Positions 26,510 to 35,102 of a stretch of DNA of 64,000 nucleotides are shown here, in pieces. Position 1 is the first letter of the stretch. Each line of letters begins with the position of its first letter. The DNA comes from Pseudomonas sp. GOM7 (GTDB lineage: Bacteria; Pseudomonadota; Gammaproteobacteria; Pseudomonadales; Pseudomonadaceae): positions 3,906,001-3,970,000 of the forward strand of contig NZ_CP113519.1 of the NCBI RefSeq assembly GCF_026723825.1. Reading direction: 5' to 3'. A program made the position numbers and the translations under genes. Below the pieces are notes generated by a model. The model was given only the letters and a program-made list of their open reading frames with translations. It did not search any database and was not told the origin of the DNA.

Positions 26510-27493
26510 TTATCGCAGCGTCGGCCCCTGAAAGCCCATCCACAGCGCGATACGGTCGGCAACACTGGCGCCCAGACGCTTGGCGAAGCGGTCGAACGGC
26601 GTGTCACGCTGCGTGAAGTCGACCATTTCCTTCTCGCCGATCACTTCACGCGCCACGTAACTGGCACTGCCCAGAGCATCCACCAGGCCGAGCTGCAGCG
26701 CCTGCTCGCCCGACCAGACCAGGCCGGAGAACAGCTCCGGATGCCCCTCCACCTTGAGCCGGTCGCCACGCCCTTTCTTCACGCTGTCGATGAACTGCTG
26801 ATGGGTGGTGTCCAGCACGGTTTTCCAGAAGCGCGTTTCCTCCTCCTTCTGCGGCTGGAAGGGATCGAGAAAGGCCTTGTGCTCGCCCGAGGTGTAGACG
26901 CGGCGCTCGACGCCCAGCTTCTCCATGGTGCCGACAAAGCCGAAGCTGGCCGCCGTGACACCGATGGAACCGACCAGGCTGGCCTTGTCGGCGTAGATCT
27001 CGTCGGCCGCGCTGGCAATGTAGTAGGCGCCGGAAGCACCCAGGTCGCTGATCACAGCATAAAGCTTGATCTGCGGATACTCGCCACGCAGACGACGGAT
27101 CTCGTCATAGATATAGCCGGACTGCACCGGACTGCCGCCTGGGCTGTTGATGCGCAGGATCACACCCTTGGTGTTGGGATCCTCGAAGGCGTCGCGCAAG
27201 CTGCCGATCACCTTGTCGGCACTGGCCTCCTCGCGGTCGGCGATCATGCCGCGAATCTCGATCAGCGCAGTGTGCGACCCGGTCGTGGTCACCTTGCTCT
27301 GGTACAAGGTCGACAGGAACAACCCCAGCGCTACAAAAAGGTAAATGAAGGTCAGCAGCTTGAAGAAAATGCCCCAACGCCGCGAGCGACGCTGCTCCTG
27401 CACACCAAGCAGCAGAACCTTCTCCAGCAGCTTCCAGCTCTTGGCATCCTCACCATCCGACGACGATGACTTCCACTCATCCGACATCTTCAC
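26510..27493 (-). CDS. S49 family signal peptide peptidase (SppA/SohB-like)
   Basis: The 327-residue inner-membrane protease degrades cleaved signal peptides. One membrane segment lies at about 43-63. The serine-lysine dyad is S154 (D-L-G-A-S-G-A-Y-Y) and K206 (G-E-H-K-A-F), the 52-residue spacing seen in short single-domain SppA. The start overlaps the end of the HAD gene by 17 nt; an ATG two codons in (27487) is equally possible. Confidence 0.93.
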   Translation of the reverse strand: MKMSDEWKSSSSDGEDAKSWKLLEKVLLLGVQEQRRSRRWGIFFKLLTFIYLFVALGLFLSTLYQSKVTTTGSHTALIEIRGMIADREEASADKVIGSLRDAFEDPNTKGVILRINSPGGSPVQSGYIYDEIRRLRGEYPQIKLYAVISDLGASGAYYIASAADEIYADKASLVGSIGVTAASFGFVGTMEKLGVERRVYTSGEHKAFLDPFQPQKEEETRFWKTVLDTTHQQFIDSVKKGRGDRLKVEGHPELFSGLVWSGEQALQLGLVDALGSASYVAREVIGEKEMVDFTQRDTPFDRFAKRLGASVADRIALWMGFQGPTLR

Positions 27494-28172
27494 TCACCTC
27501 CATAGAAGGCTGCACATGCCGACCTTGCAGCCAGGCACGCAGCTCGTTGAACTCATTGATCGCCAGACATGGCGCACATTCACGCAGCACCGACAACGGC
27601 TGTGCCCCGAAACCCACCGCCACCGCATCCATGCCGGCATTGCGCGCCATCAGCAGGTCGAAGGTCGAATCCCCCACCATCAGCGCCTGCTCCGGCTGCA
27701 CCCGGCAATGCGCAAGAATTTCGTGCAGCATCAGCGGATCAGGCTTGCTCGCCGTCTCGTCAGCGCAGCGGGTAATGTCGAAATAATCCAGCCAGCCCTT
27801 GTCCGCCAGCACCCGATTCAGACCATTGCGCCCCTTGCCGGTCGCCACCGCCAGACGATAGCCCTGCTCACGGAAGACCTCGAGCGACTCCTCCACACCC
27901 ACAAACAACGGCGAAGGCTCGGTTTCCAGCGCCAGGTACTGCTCGCTGTAGGCACGCCGGATGGTTTCGATACGCAACGGCTCGTCGAGTTCCGGATAGA
28001 GGGTACGGATTGCTACCCCCAACTCCAGCCCGATGATGCCACGCACCGCGACATCACTGCAGCGCGGCACGCCAGCCGTGTCGGCAGCGCGATGCATAGC
28101 CTCGACGATACGGCCGATGGAGTCCACCAGCGTACCGTCCCAGTCGAAGATCAGCAGTCGATAGTCAGGCAC
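27477..28172 (-). CDS. HAD-superfamily phosphatase, phosphoglycolate phosphatase-like
   Basis: The 231-residue protein begins with I-F-D-W-D-G-T-L-V-D-S, the nucleophile aspartate motif. It has V-A-T-G-K (motif II region), K-P-D-P (motif III) and G-D-S-T-F-D (motif IV). The family acts on small phosphorylated metabolites; position between rluC and sppA is conserved in Pseudomonas. It overlaps the rluC stop by 8 nt. Confidence 0.92.
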   Translation of the reverse strand: MPDYRLLIFDWDGTLVDSIGRIVEAMHRAADTAGVPRCSDVAVRGIIGLELGVAIRTLYPELDEPLRIETIRRAYSEQYLALETEPSPLFVGVEESLEVFREQGYRLAVATGKGRNGLNRVLADKGWLDYFDITRCADETASKPDPLMLHEILAHCRVQPEQALMVGDSTFDLLMARNAGMDAVAVGFGAQPLSVLRECAPCLAINEFNELRAWLQGRHVQPSMEVSEDVG

Positions 28173-29118
28173 TCAGACGCTCCAGGGTCTTGGCCCACAT
28201 TTCGTCCACGGGCGCTTCCAGCTTGAGCACCCCGCCCTCGGGCAACGGCACGTGCAGCTCGTAGGCATGCAGGAACAGACGCTTGCCACCCAGCTCGCGA
28301 ATCTCACGGGTGAAGTCATCGTCGCCATACTTGGAGTCGCCAGCGATGGAGTGCCCAGCATGCTTGGCGTGCACGCGAATCTGATGGGTACGCCCGGTCA
28401 CTGGCTTGGCCTCGACCAGGGTGGCGAAATCGCCGAAGCGGCGCAGCACGCGAAACAACGTCAGCGCCTCCTTGCCCTCGTCATCGACCTCGACCATACG
28501 CTCACCAGAGCGCAGATTGCTCTTCTGCAGCGGCGCATTGACCTGCTTCCTGGCCGTCGCCCAGTGGCCACGCACCAGCGCCATGTAGCGCTTGTCGACG
28601 CCATCGCCACGCAACTGCTCATGCAGATGACGCAGCATGCTGCGCTTCTTGGCAATCATCAGCAGACCGGAGGTATCACGATCCAGACGGTGCACCAGCT
28701 CCAGATCCTTGGCCTCAGGGCGCAACTGACGGAAGGCCTCGATCACCCCGTAGTTAAGGCCGCTGCCACCATGCACGGCGATGCCAGCGGGCTTGTTGAG
28801 CACGATCAGCGCCTTGTCCTCGTAGACGATGGCCGCTTCCAGGCGCTCGAGCAGCCCCTGCGCCAGCGGTTCGGGCTCGTCGCGCTCGGGCAGACGCAAC
28901 GGCGGCACCCGTACCACATCGCCGGCCTGCAGCTTGTATTCGGGCTTGATGCGCCCCTTGTTCACACGCACCTCACCTTTGCGCAGGATGCGGTAGATCA
29001 GCGTCTTGGGCACGCCCTTGAGCTGAGTCCGGAGGAAGTTGTCGATGCGTTGGCCGGCAAGTTCCGGTGCAACCTCGATCAGCTGGACGCCGGAGGTTGG
29101 AGAGGCAGGAGTAGTCAT
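28165..29118 (-). CDS. rluC: 23S rRNA pseudouridine synthase RluC
   Basis: The 317-residue enzyme has an N-terminal S4 RNA-binding domain (about 20-80) and a catalytic domain with D146 in H-R-L-D-R-D-T-S-G. RluC modifies positions in 23S rRNA near the peptidyl transferase centre. ATG 29118 gives the family start; the open frame to 29373 runs back through the rne leader and is not coding. It is divergent from rne. Confidence 0.95.
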   Translation of the reverse strand: MTTPASPTSGVQLIEVAPELAGQRIDNFLRTQLKGVPKTLIYRILRKGEVRVNKGRIKPEYKLQAGDVVRVPPLRLPERDEPEPLAQGLLERLEAAIVYEDKALIVLNKPAGIAVHGGSGLNYGVIEAFRQLRPEAKDLELVHRLDRDTSGLLMIAKKRSMLRHLHEQLRGDGVDKRYMALVRGHWATARKQVNAPLQKSNLRSGERMVEVDDEGKEALTLFRVLRRFGDFATLVEAKPVTGRTHQIRVHAKHAGHSIAGDSKYGDDDFTREIRELGGKRLFLHAYELHVPLPEGGVLKLEAPVDEMWAKTLERLSA

Positions 29119-29146
29119 CGCGCAATCATAACAATTTTTTATGGAA

Positions 29147-29175
29147 TTGAAGCACTTAATCATTACTGCTATAGT
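29147..29175 (+). promoter_or_regulatory. Sigma-70 promoter of rne
   Basis: TTGAAG and TATAGT with an ideal 17-bp spacer lie in an A/T-rich patch between rluC and rne. Transcription would begin near 29182, about 510 nt before the rne start codon. Confidence 0.72.
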
Positions 29176-29181
29176 CGCGAA

Positions 29182-29690
29182 CGCCGCCAAAAGCGGCCTG
29201 GCTTGCGGATGATCGCCAAACTTGCCATCCCCTGCCCGCGCAATCCTTTCGGGACGTGAGGCCGTCCGACGGATTCCTCGGTTTAGAACGGCCAAAAAGG
29301 CTGCGAAGAATTCGGAAATAAAGCCTTGAGTATGATGCGCGACTCGCCCGCCGGGCGGTCGTGATAATGACAACCGCTGCGGAATCCGCGCGGCACCCGA
29401 TTTTCAGCGATACGTGTAGGGTGGAGATGTACAACAGCAGGCCTGCGTAGCCTCTGGCTTGATCAAAGACGCCTTATCTCGTCCGCGACCTGCAGTTGAT
29501 TCCTCCTCCTGATTGAGTGCTTTCTGTCACCACAGCAAGCAGGAGACGTCCGTCGCGACCGCAGCCTCTGATGGCGCCGTCGCTCGACAGGGGAACGATT
29601 TACGACCGTTTCTGACGCGCCTGACACCGACCCTGAGAGTCGTGTGTGCCTAACGTGGCTTCCGCTAGCCCCGGAACCCATTGGTACCAC
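29182..29690 (+). promoter_or_regulatory. Long 5' leader of rne, candidate autoregulatory RNA
   Basis: About 510 nt separate the predicted start site from the RNase E ATG, without any convincing gene. RNase E controls its own mRNA through a long 5' leader in E. coli. A structured motif (rne-II) upstream of rne is described in Pseudomonas. Complementary segments such as CGCGAC near 29498 and GTCGCG near 29553 could form a stem. I have not folded the region, so assignment to rne-II rests on position and genus. Confidence 0.55.
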
Positions 29691-32636
29691 ATGAAAAGAA
29701 TGCTCATTAACGCAACTCAGCCCGAAGAGTTGCGTGTTGCCCTGGTAGATGGCCAAAAACTCTACGACCTGGACATCGAGTCCGGTGCCCGCGAACAGAA
29801 GAAGGCCAATATCTACAAAGGCCGCATCACCCGCGTAGAACCCAGCCTCGAAGCCGCCTTCGTCGATTTCGGCTCCGAACGCCACGGCTTCCTCCCCCTC
29901 AAAGAAATCTCCCGCGAATACTTCTCCAAGGCCCCCGAAGGCGGCCGCGTCAACATCAAGGACGTGCTCAAGGAAGGCCAGGAAGTCATCGTCCAGGTCG
30001 AGAAGGAAGAACGCGGCAACAAGGGCGCAGCCCTGACCACCTTCATCAGCCTGGCCGGTCGTTACCTGGTGCTGATGCCCAACAACCCCCGTGCCGGTGG
30101 CATCAGCCGCCGCATCGAAGGCGAAGAGCGCAACGAACTGCGCGAGGCACTCAATGGCCTCAACGCTCCGGCCGACATGGGCCTGATCGTGCGCACCGCC
30201 GGCCTGGGTCGCTCCAGCGAAGAAATGCAGTGGGACCTCGACTACCTGCTGCAATTGTGGAGCGCCATCAAGGAAGCTTCCACCAGCCGCCCTGCCCCGT
30301 TCCTGATCTACCAGGAATCCAATGTCATCATCCGTGCCATCCGCGACTACCTGCGCCAGGACATCGGCGAAGTGCTGGTCGACAGCGTCGAAGCCCAGGA
30401 AGAAGCCCTGTCCTTCATCCAGCAGGTGATGCCGCAGTACGCCAGCAAGATCAAGCTGTACGAAGACAGCGTGCCGCTGTTCAACCGTTTCCAGATCGAA
30501 AGCCAGATCGAAACCGCCTTCCAACGTGAAGTGAAGCTGCCCTCCGGTGGCTCCATCGTCATCGATCCGACCGAGGCCCTGGTTTCCATCGACATCAACT
30601 CGGCGCGCGCCACCAAGGGCAGCGACATCGAGGAAACCGCGCTGCAGACCAACCTGGAAGCAGCCGAAGAAATCGCCCGCCAGCTGCGCCTGCGCGACAT
30701 CGGCGGCCTGATCGTCATCGACTTCATCGACATGACTCCGGCGAAGAACCAGCGCGCCGTGGAAGAGAAGGTGCGTGAAGCCCTGGAAGCCGACCGCGCC
30801 CGCGTGCAGGTCGGCCGTATTTCGCGTTTCGGCCTGCTGGAAATGTCCCGTCAGCGCCTGCGTCCGTCTCTGGGCGAGACCAGCGGCATCGTCTGCCCGC
30901 GTTGCAACGGCCAGGGCATCATCCGTGACGTAGAATCCCTGTCGCTGGCCATCCTGCGCCTGATCGAAGAAGAAGCGCTGAAGGATCGCACCGCCGAAGT
31001 CCGCGCTCAGGTACCGATCCCGGTCGCCGCCTTCCTGCTCAACGAGAAGCGCAACTCGATCACCAAGATCGAACTGCGTACCCGTGCACGCATCGTCATC
31101 CTGCCCAACGATCACCTGGAAACCCCGCACTTCGAGGTGCAGCGTCTGCGTGACGACAACCCCGAAGCGCTGAGCGGCCAGACCAGCTACGAAATCGCCG
31201 CCACCACCGAAGCCGAAGACGCCGCTGCCCAACCGGCCACCGCGACCCGCACCCTGGTTCGCCAGGAAGCCGCGATCAAGGCCGCGCCGCGCAGCAGCGC
31301 ACCGGTCGCCGCCGAGCCGCAACCGGCTCCGCTGGCGCCGACCAAGGCGCCTGAGCCGAGCCTGTTCAAGGGCCTGGTCAAGTCGCTGGTCAGCCTCTTC
31401 GCCGGCAAGGAAGAAGAAGCCCAGCCGGCTGTGGTAGAGAAAAAGAGCAGCGAGCGCCCGCCGCGCGAAGAGCGCCGCAACGGCCGTCAGCAGAGCCGTA
31501 ACCGTGGCGGTCGTCGCGACGAAGAGCGCAAGCCCCGCGAAGAGCGCGGCGCGCGTGAGGAACGTGCTCCGCGCGAAGAGCGTCAGCCTCGCGAGGAGCG
31601 CCAGCCACGCGAAGAGCGTCAGCCGCGCGAAGGCCAGGAAAACCGTCGTGAGCGTCGCCCTCGCGAGGAGCGCGCACCGCGTGAAGAGCGCGTGCGCGAA
31701 CTGCGCGAGCCGCTGGACAACAACGCCGCCGAATCGCGCAAGGAAGAACAACGCACCGAACGTCAGCCACGCGCCGAACGCCAGGAGCGTCAGCGTCCGC
31801 CACGCGAAGAGCGCCAGCCACGCCCGGAACAGGCCGAGGCCCTGCAGGACGAAGCGCTGCCGAACGACGAGCAACAAGGCGATGACGAGCAGGAGGGGGG
31901 GAACGAGAACGAGCGCCCACGTCGCCGCTCCCGTGGCCAGCGTCGCCGCAGCAACCGTCGCGAACGTCAGCGTGATGCTGACGGTAATCTGATCGAAAGC
32001 GCCGAGAACAGCGAGGCAGCCGGTAACAACGAAGCACAGACGGTCACTCCGGCAGCCACTGCCGCAGCCGCTGCCGTGGTTGCCGAAAGCGTCGACAGCA
32101 GCGAAAACGTGGCCAGCGAGGCTCCTGCGAGCGACGCTCCGGTTACTCAGGCCGAAGCCCCAGCAGCAGAACCCACAGCCATGCCGAGCGAAGCGGTCGA
32201 AGCCCCGGTGAGCGAGGCGTCTGCTGCCGAGGCCGAGCCTGTCATCGCCAGCGAAGCACCTGCCGAGGTTGAAGCGCCTGCCGAGCCTGAAACGCCGTCC
32301 GCCGAACCGCTCGCTCCAGCAGAGCCGGTGGTCGAGGCCGCTCAGGAGCCGGCTCCAGCTCCGGCGCCGGTCGAAGAGGCTGCTCCGGCTCCTGCGCCGG
32401 TTCCAGCCAACGCCACCGGCCGTGCCCCGAACGACCCACGAGAAGTGCGTCGTCGCCAGCGCGAAGCCGAGCGCCTGGCTCGTGAGGCCGCCCAGGCCGA
32501 GCAGAACGCTCCGGCACAGGAGGCTGCAGCCGAACCCGCTGCCAGCCAAGAGCCTGCCGAGCAGGCAAGCGAGCAGCCCAGTGAAGCCGTGGTGAACGAC
32601 GAAGCGAAGCCGGAGGACATCAAGCACAACGCTTGA
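29691..32636 (+). CDS. rne: Ribonuclease E
   Basis: The 981-residue endonuclease starts M-K-R-M-L-I-N-A-T. The catalytic half has an S1 domain (about 35-125), the metal-binding aspartates D301 (S-I-D-I-N-S) and D344 (I-D-F-I-D-M) and the zinc-link cysteines C402 and C405 (C-P-R-C). From about residue 560 onward it is low-complexity: first an arginine-rich tract of repeated R-E-E-R-Q-P units, then a long Ala/Pro/Glu-rich tail, the degradosome scaffold. ATG 29691 is used because the family begins exactly there; the ribosome site is weak. The 3.4-kb open frame on the opposite strand is an artefact of codon bias. Confidence 0.97.
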   Translation: MKRMLINATQPEELRVALVDGQKLYDLDIESGAREQKKANIYKGRITRVEPSLEAAFVDFGSERHGFLPLKEISREYFSKAPEGGRVNIKDVLKEGQEVIVQVEKEERGNKGAALTTFISLAGRYLVLMPNNPRAGGISRRIEGEERNELREALNGLNAPADMGLIVRTAGLGRSSEEMQWDLDYLLQLWSAIKEASTSRPAPFLIYQESNVIIRAIRDYLRQDIGEVLVDSVEAQEEALSFIQQVMPQYASKIKLYEDSVPLFNRFQIESQIETAFQREVKLPSGGSIVIDPTEALVSIDINSARATKGSDIEETALQTNLEAAEEIARQLRLRDIGGLIVIDFIDMTPAKNQRAVEEKVREALEADRARVQVGRISRFGLLEMSRQRLRPSLGETSGIVCPRCNGQGIIRDVESLSLAILRLIEEEALKDRTAEVRAQVPIPVAAFLLNEKRNSITKIELRTRARIVILPNDHLETPHFEVQRLRDDNPEALSGQTSYEIAATTEAEDAAAQPATATRTLVRQEAAIKAAPRSSAPVAAEPQPAPLAPTKAPEPSLFKGLVKSLVSLFAGKEEEAQPAVVEKKSSERPPREERRNGRQQSRNRGGRRDEERKPREERGAREERAPREERQPREERQPREERQPREGQENRRERRPREERAPREERVRELREPLDNNAAESRKEEQRTERQPRAERQERQRPPREERQPRPEQAEALQDEALPNDEQQGDDEQEGGNENERPRRRSRGQRRRSNRRERQRDADGNLIESAENSEAAGNNEAQTVTPAATAAAAAVVAESVDSSENVASEAPASDAPVTQAEAPAAEPTAMPSEAVEAPVSEASAAEAEPVIASEAPAEVEAPAEPETPSAEPLAPAEPVVEAAQEPAPAPAPVEEAAPAPAPVPANATGRAPNDPREVRRRQREAERLAREAAQAEQNAPAQEAAAEPAASQEPAEQASEQPSEAVVNDEAKPEDIKHNA

Positions 32637-32654
32637 TGGCCGCGCTTGCAACGC

Positions 32655-32684
32655 AAAAGGGGATGCTTCGGCATCCCCTTTTTC
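32655..32684 (+). terminator. Intrinsic terminator of rne
   Basis: GGGGATGC-TTCG-GCATCCCC with flanking A and T runs is a classic UUCG-capped terminator 18 bp after the rne stop. Confidence 0.95.
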
Positions 32685-32697
32685 ATGGGCAAAAAAA

Positions 32698-32724
32698 GGG
32701 GCGGGAAAAACCCGCCCACTTTTT
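32698..32724 (+). terminator. Second, back-up terminator after rne
   Basis: GGGCGGG-AAAAA-CCCGCCC followed by ACTTTTTG forms a second hairpin with T run, 14 bp past the first. The remaining 430 bp to 33160 contain no gene or repeat that I can support; an A/T-rich patch lies at about 32890-32960. Confidence 0.75.
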
Positions 32725-33159
32725 GTCCCTAGTCCCTCTATTTCCCAACTCATCGTCCTGATGAATCGCTTCGTGCGATATTCCTGGCCATCTTCCTGAC
32801 GACCTGTGCTTTTCCCTAAGCACGGGCTCGATATTACTCGCGCCCGTTTCGCGCTCAACCCCATACAAATCACCGGCATGTCATTTCGGCAAACAGAGCG
32901 TTTATAAAAACTCCCTTAGTATCAATCGCTTGAAAATTTCACACAGACAAATCGGAAAGAATCAGAGCCCGTTTGCCCTGAAGACTGACGCCTCATGTAA
33001 GCGATGACTGACAAGCAGCATCGAAGATCTGCTGCTCGACCGCCTGAACCTCTCAACAAGAAAGCTCTTCGGGCGATGTGACAAACGGCCGGTTTTGCGC
33101 TTCGCTCGCGATGCTTGCCAACCAGTCCAGCGCAGGCACGCCAGGAGTGCGTGCAGCGC

Positions 33160-33363
33160 TCAGGAATGCAGGAAAAAAGGAATGGCGACCAACAGGGTAC
33201 CGGCCATCACCAGCCAGAGCGTGCTGCTCATCAGGTAGGGAGCGCCCATCAGGCCCATCCCACAGAGGAAAGGAATGGGCTTGCGCTGACGCCGCCCGTA
33301 GATGACGAAGCCCAGGCCGATGCTACCGAACAGCAGGCCCCAGAGCAGAGCTGCGCTGTCCAT
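33160..33363 (-). CDS. Small inner-membrane protein, function unknown
   Basis: The 67-residue protein has two hydrophobic segments (about 4-22 and 43-64) separated by a basic loop R-R-Q-R-K-P, so it should be a two-span membrane protein. Its ATG overlaps the stop codon of the enoyl-CoA hydratase gene (ATGA type), indicating translational coupling in the sadC-like operon. I recognise no named family. Confidence 0.7.
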   Translation of the reverse strand: MDSAALLWGLLFGSIGLGFVIYGRRQRKPIPFLCGMGLMGAPYLMSSTLWLVMAGTLLVAIPFFLHS

Positions 33364-34136
33364 CAGGCGAACCTCGAAAAATCTGGCTTTCTGCGCTGCA
33401 TGAACGCCGACAACGCCTCGACGGCCTCCGGCGAGCGCAGCCGCTGACTGAACAGAGCGCCCTCCTCTTCGATCACCCGGCGCAGGGCCTCACGATCCGG
33501 TGCTCGCATCAGGCGCTTGCTGTCGGCGACTGCCGAGGGCGCTAGCTCGAGAAAGCGCAACGCCATCTCACGGGCCTTGGCCAGCGTGGCAGGGCCATCG
33601 TCGAGTGCCTGATTGGCGATGCCCCAGGCGGCAGCCTGCTCGCCGCTGAAGCTCTGGCCGAGCAACAGCAGCTCGGCGGCCCGCGCATGCCCCAGCAGGC
33701 GTGGCAGGATCAGACTGGAGCCGTATTCGGGGCACAGCCCGAGGTTGACGAAAGGCATCTTCAATTGCGCGTCGCGGCTGACGTAGACCAGGTCGCAGTG
33801 CAGCAGCAAGGTGGTGCCGATCCCCACCGCCGGCCCGGCAACGGCTGCCACCACCGGCTTGGGAAAATCGAACAGAGCCCGCATGAACTGGAACACTTCG
33901 CTGTTCAGGCCGGAAGGTGGCGCCTGCAGGAAGTCGGCGACATCGTTGCCGCTGGTAAAGCAGTGCTCGTCTCCGCTCAACAGCACCACGCGTACTGCCG
34001 CGTCGCGGGCCGCCTCGTCCAGCACTTCGGCCATACCGGCGTACATGGCTCGGGTCAGCGCATTCTTCTTGTCCGGACGCTGCATGCGCAGGGTCAACAG
34101 GCCAGCGTCGCGTTCGATATGCAGATGTTCACTCAT
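33363..34136 (-). CDS. Enoyl-CoA hydratase/isomerase family protein
   Basis: The 257-residue crotonase-fold enzyme has the oxyanion-hole motifs S-G-N-D-V-A-D-F and A-V-A-G-P-A-V-G-I-G-T-T. The catalytic Glu position, in F-V-N-L-G-L-C-P-E-Y-G-S, shows an E-Y-G arrangement often seen in isomerase-like members. The start at 34136 is preceded by GGAGC; the longer frame from GTG 34160 would place this site inside the gene. It lies in one operon with the ferredoxin reductase and SadC-like genes. Confidence 0.9.
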   Translation of the reverse strand: MSEHLHIERDAGLLTLRMQRPDKKNALTRAMYAGMAEVLDEAARDAAVRVVLLSGDEHCFTSGNDVADFLQAPPSGLNSEVFQFMRALFDFPKPVVAAVAGPAVGIGTTLLLHCDLVYVSRDAQLKMPFVNLGLCPEYGSSLILPRLLGHARAAELLLLGQSFSGEQAAAWGIANQALDDGPATLAKAREMALRFLELAPSAVADSKRLMRAPDREALRRVIEEEGALFSQRLRSPEAVEALSAFMQRRKPDFSRFA

Positions 34137-34166
34137 GCAATGCTCCGAAGCCGTAGGCACCTGGGT

Positions 34167-35102
34167 CTACGCGTGGGTGAGAAAGGCGTCGGCAAACATC
34201 TGGCCGCGCGGCAAACCCGCCATGTACAGGCGCCGCGCAAAGCTGTCGAGTGCCTTGGGTTGGCCGCAGAGTAAGGCGAGGGTCTGCCGCGAAACAAGGC
34301 GCAGTTCGGCCAAAGCAGCCGGCAACTGCGCCGCCGTGATCAGCTCGACCTGCAGGTTGGCATGCGCCTCGGCCAGTGCTTCGAGCTCGCTGGCCAAATA
34401 ATGCTCGGCCGGTTCGTGCGCCAGATGCAACAGGCGGATGGCGCCCCGATGTTCCTGGCGCAGCGCCTCACGCAATACGCCATAAAGAGGCGCCAGGCCG
34501 GTGCCGGCGGCCAGCAGCCAGAGCGGCCGCGTCTGCCAGTCCGCGTCATACTGCAAGGCGCCGCCACGCAGCTCGCCCAGACGCAGACTGTCGCCCACCT
34601 GCAAGCTGCGCGCGGCATCGCAGAAGGCCCCTGGCTGACGACAATCGATATGGAACTCCAACCAGTCATCCTCACCGGGCAGGCTCGCCAGCGAGTAAGG
34701 GCGAGCCACATCGCCATGCCAGAGCAGCAGATGTTGCCCGGCGCGATAGCGTAGCGGCCTGGCCGGCTGCAAACGCAGGCGCAATACCTGCGGGCTGGGC
34801 CAGTCCACTGCCATGACCTTGGCCGCCAGGCCATCGCGCTGCGGGTCGAAGGGCTCGACGCTCAGATCACCGACCACCTGACACTGACAGGCCAGGCGCC
34901 AACCTTCGGCACGCTTGTCTGTCGCCAAGGCCTCGGGCTGGCGATCATGCGCCTCACCCTCGACGCAGCGCACCAGGCAAGCATGGCAACTACCGGCGCG
35001 ACAGCTATGCGGCACATTGATACCGTTACCCAGCAAGGCATCGAGCAGATTGCTCTGTGCGGCCACCTGAAATCGCCGCTGGCCGACCCGCAACTCAGGC
35101 AT
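34167..35102 (-). CDS. 2Fe-2S ferredoxin / FAD / NAD(P) oxidoreductase
   Basis: The 311-residue protein joins an N-terminal plant-type ferredoxin domain (C-R-A-G-S-C-H-A-C, with a later Cys in A-C-Q-C) to a ferredoxin-reductase module: the FAD motif R-P-Y-S-L-A and the NAD-binding G-T-G-L-A-P-L. It would pass electrons from NAD(P)H to an oxygenase or similar partner. ATG 35102 overlaps the SadC-like stop by 8 nt. Partner unknown. Confidence 0.88.
   Translation of the reverse strand: MPELRVGQRRFQVAAQSNLLDALLGNGINVPHSCRAGSCHACLVRCVEGEAHDRQPEALATDKRAEGWRLACQCQVVGDLSVEPFDPQRDGLAAKVMAVDWPSPQVLRLRLQPARPLRYRAGQHLLLWHGDVARPYSLASLPGEDDWLEFHIDCRQPGAFCDAARSLQVGDSLRLGELRGGALQYDADWQTRPLWLLAAGTGLAPLYGVLREALRQEHRGAIRLLHLAHEPAEHYLASELEALAEAHANLQVELITAAQLPAALAELRLVSRQTLALLCGQPKALDSFARRLYMAGLPRGQMFADAFLTHA

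Noticed and set aside
29463..32879. 1138-codon open frame antisense to rne
   Set aside because: It mirrors the RNase E gene, whose catalytic motifs are certain. The long opposite frame arises from high GC and codon bias, and its sequence is low-complexity without domain features.
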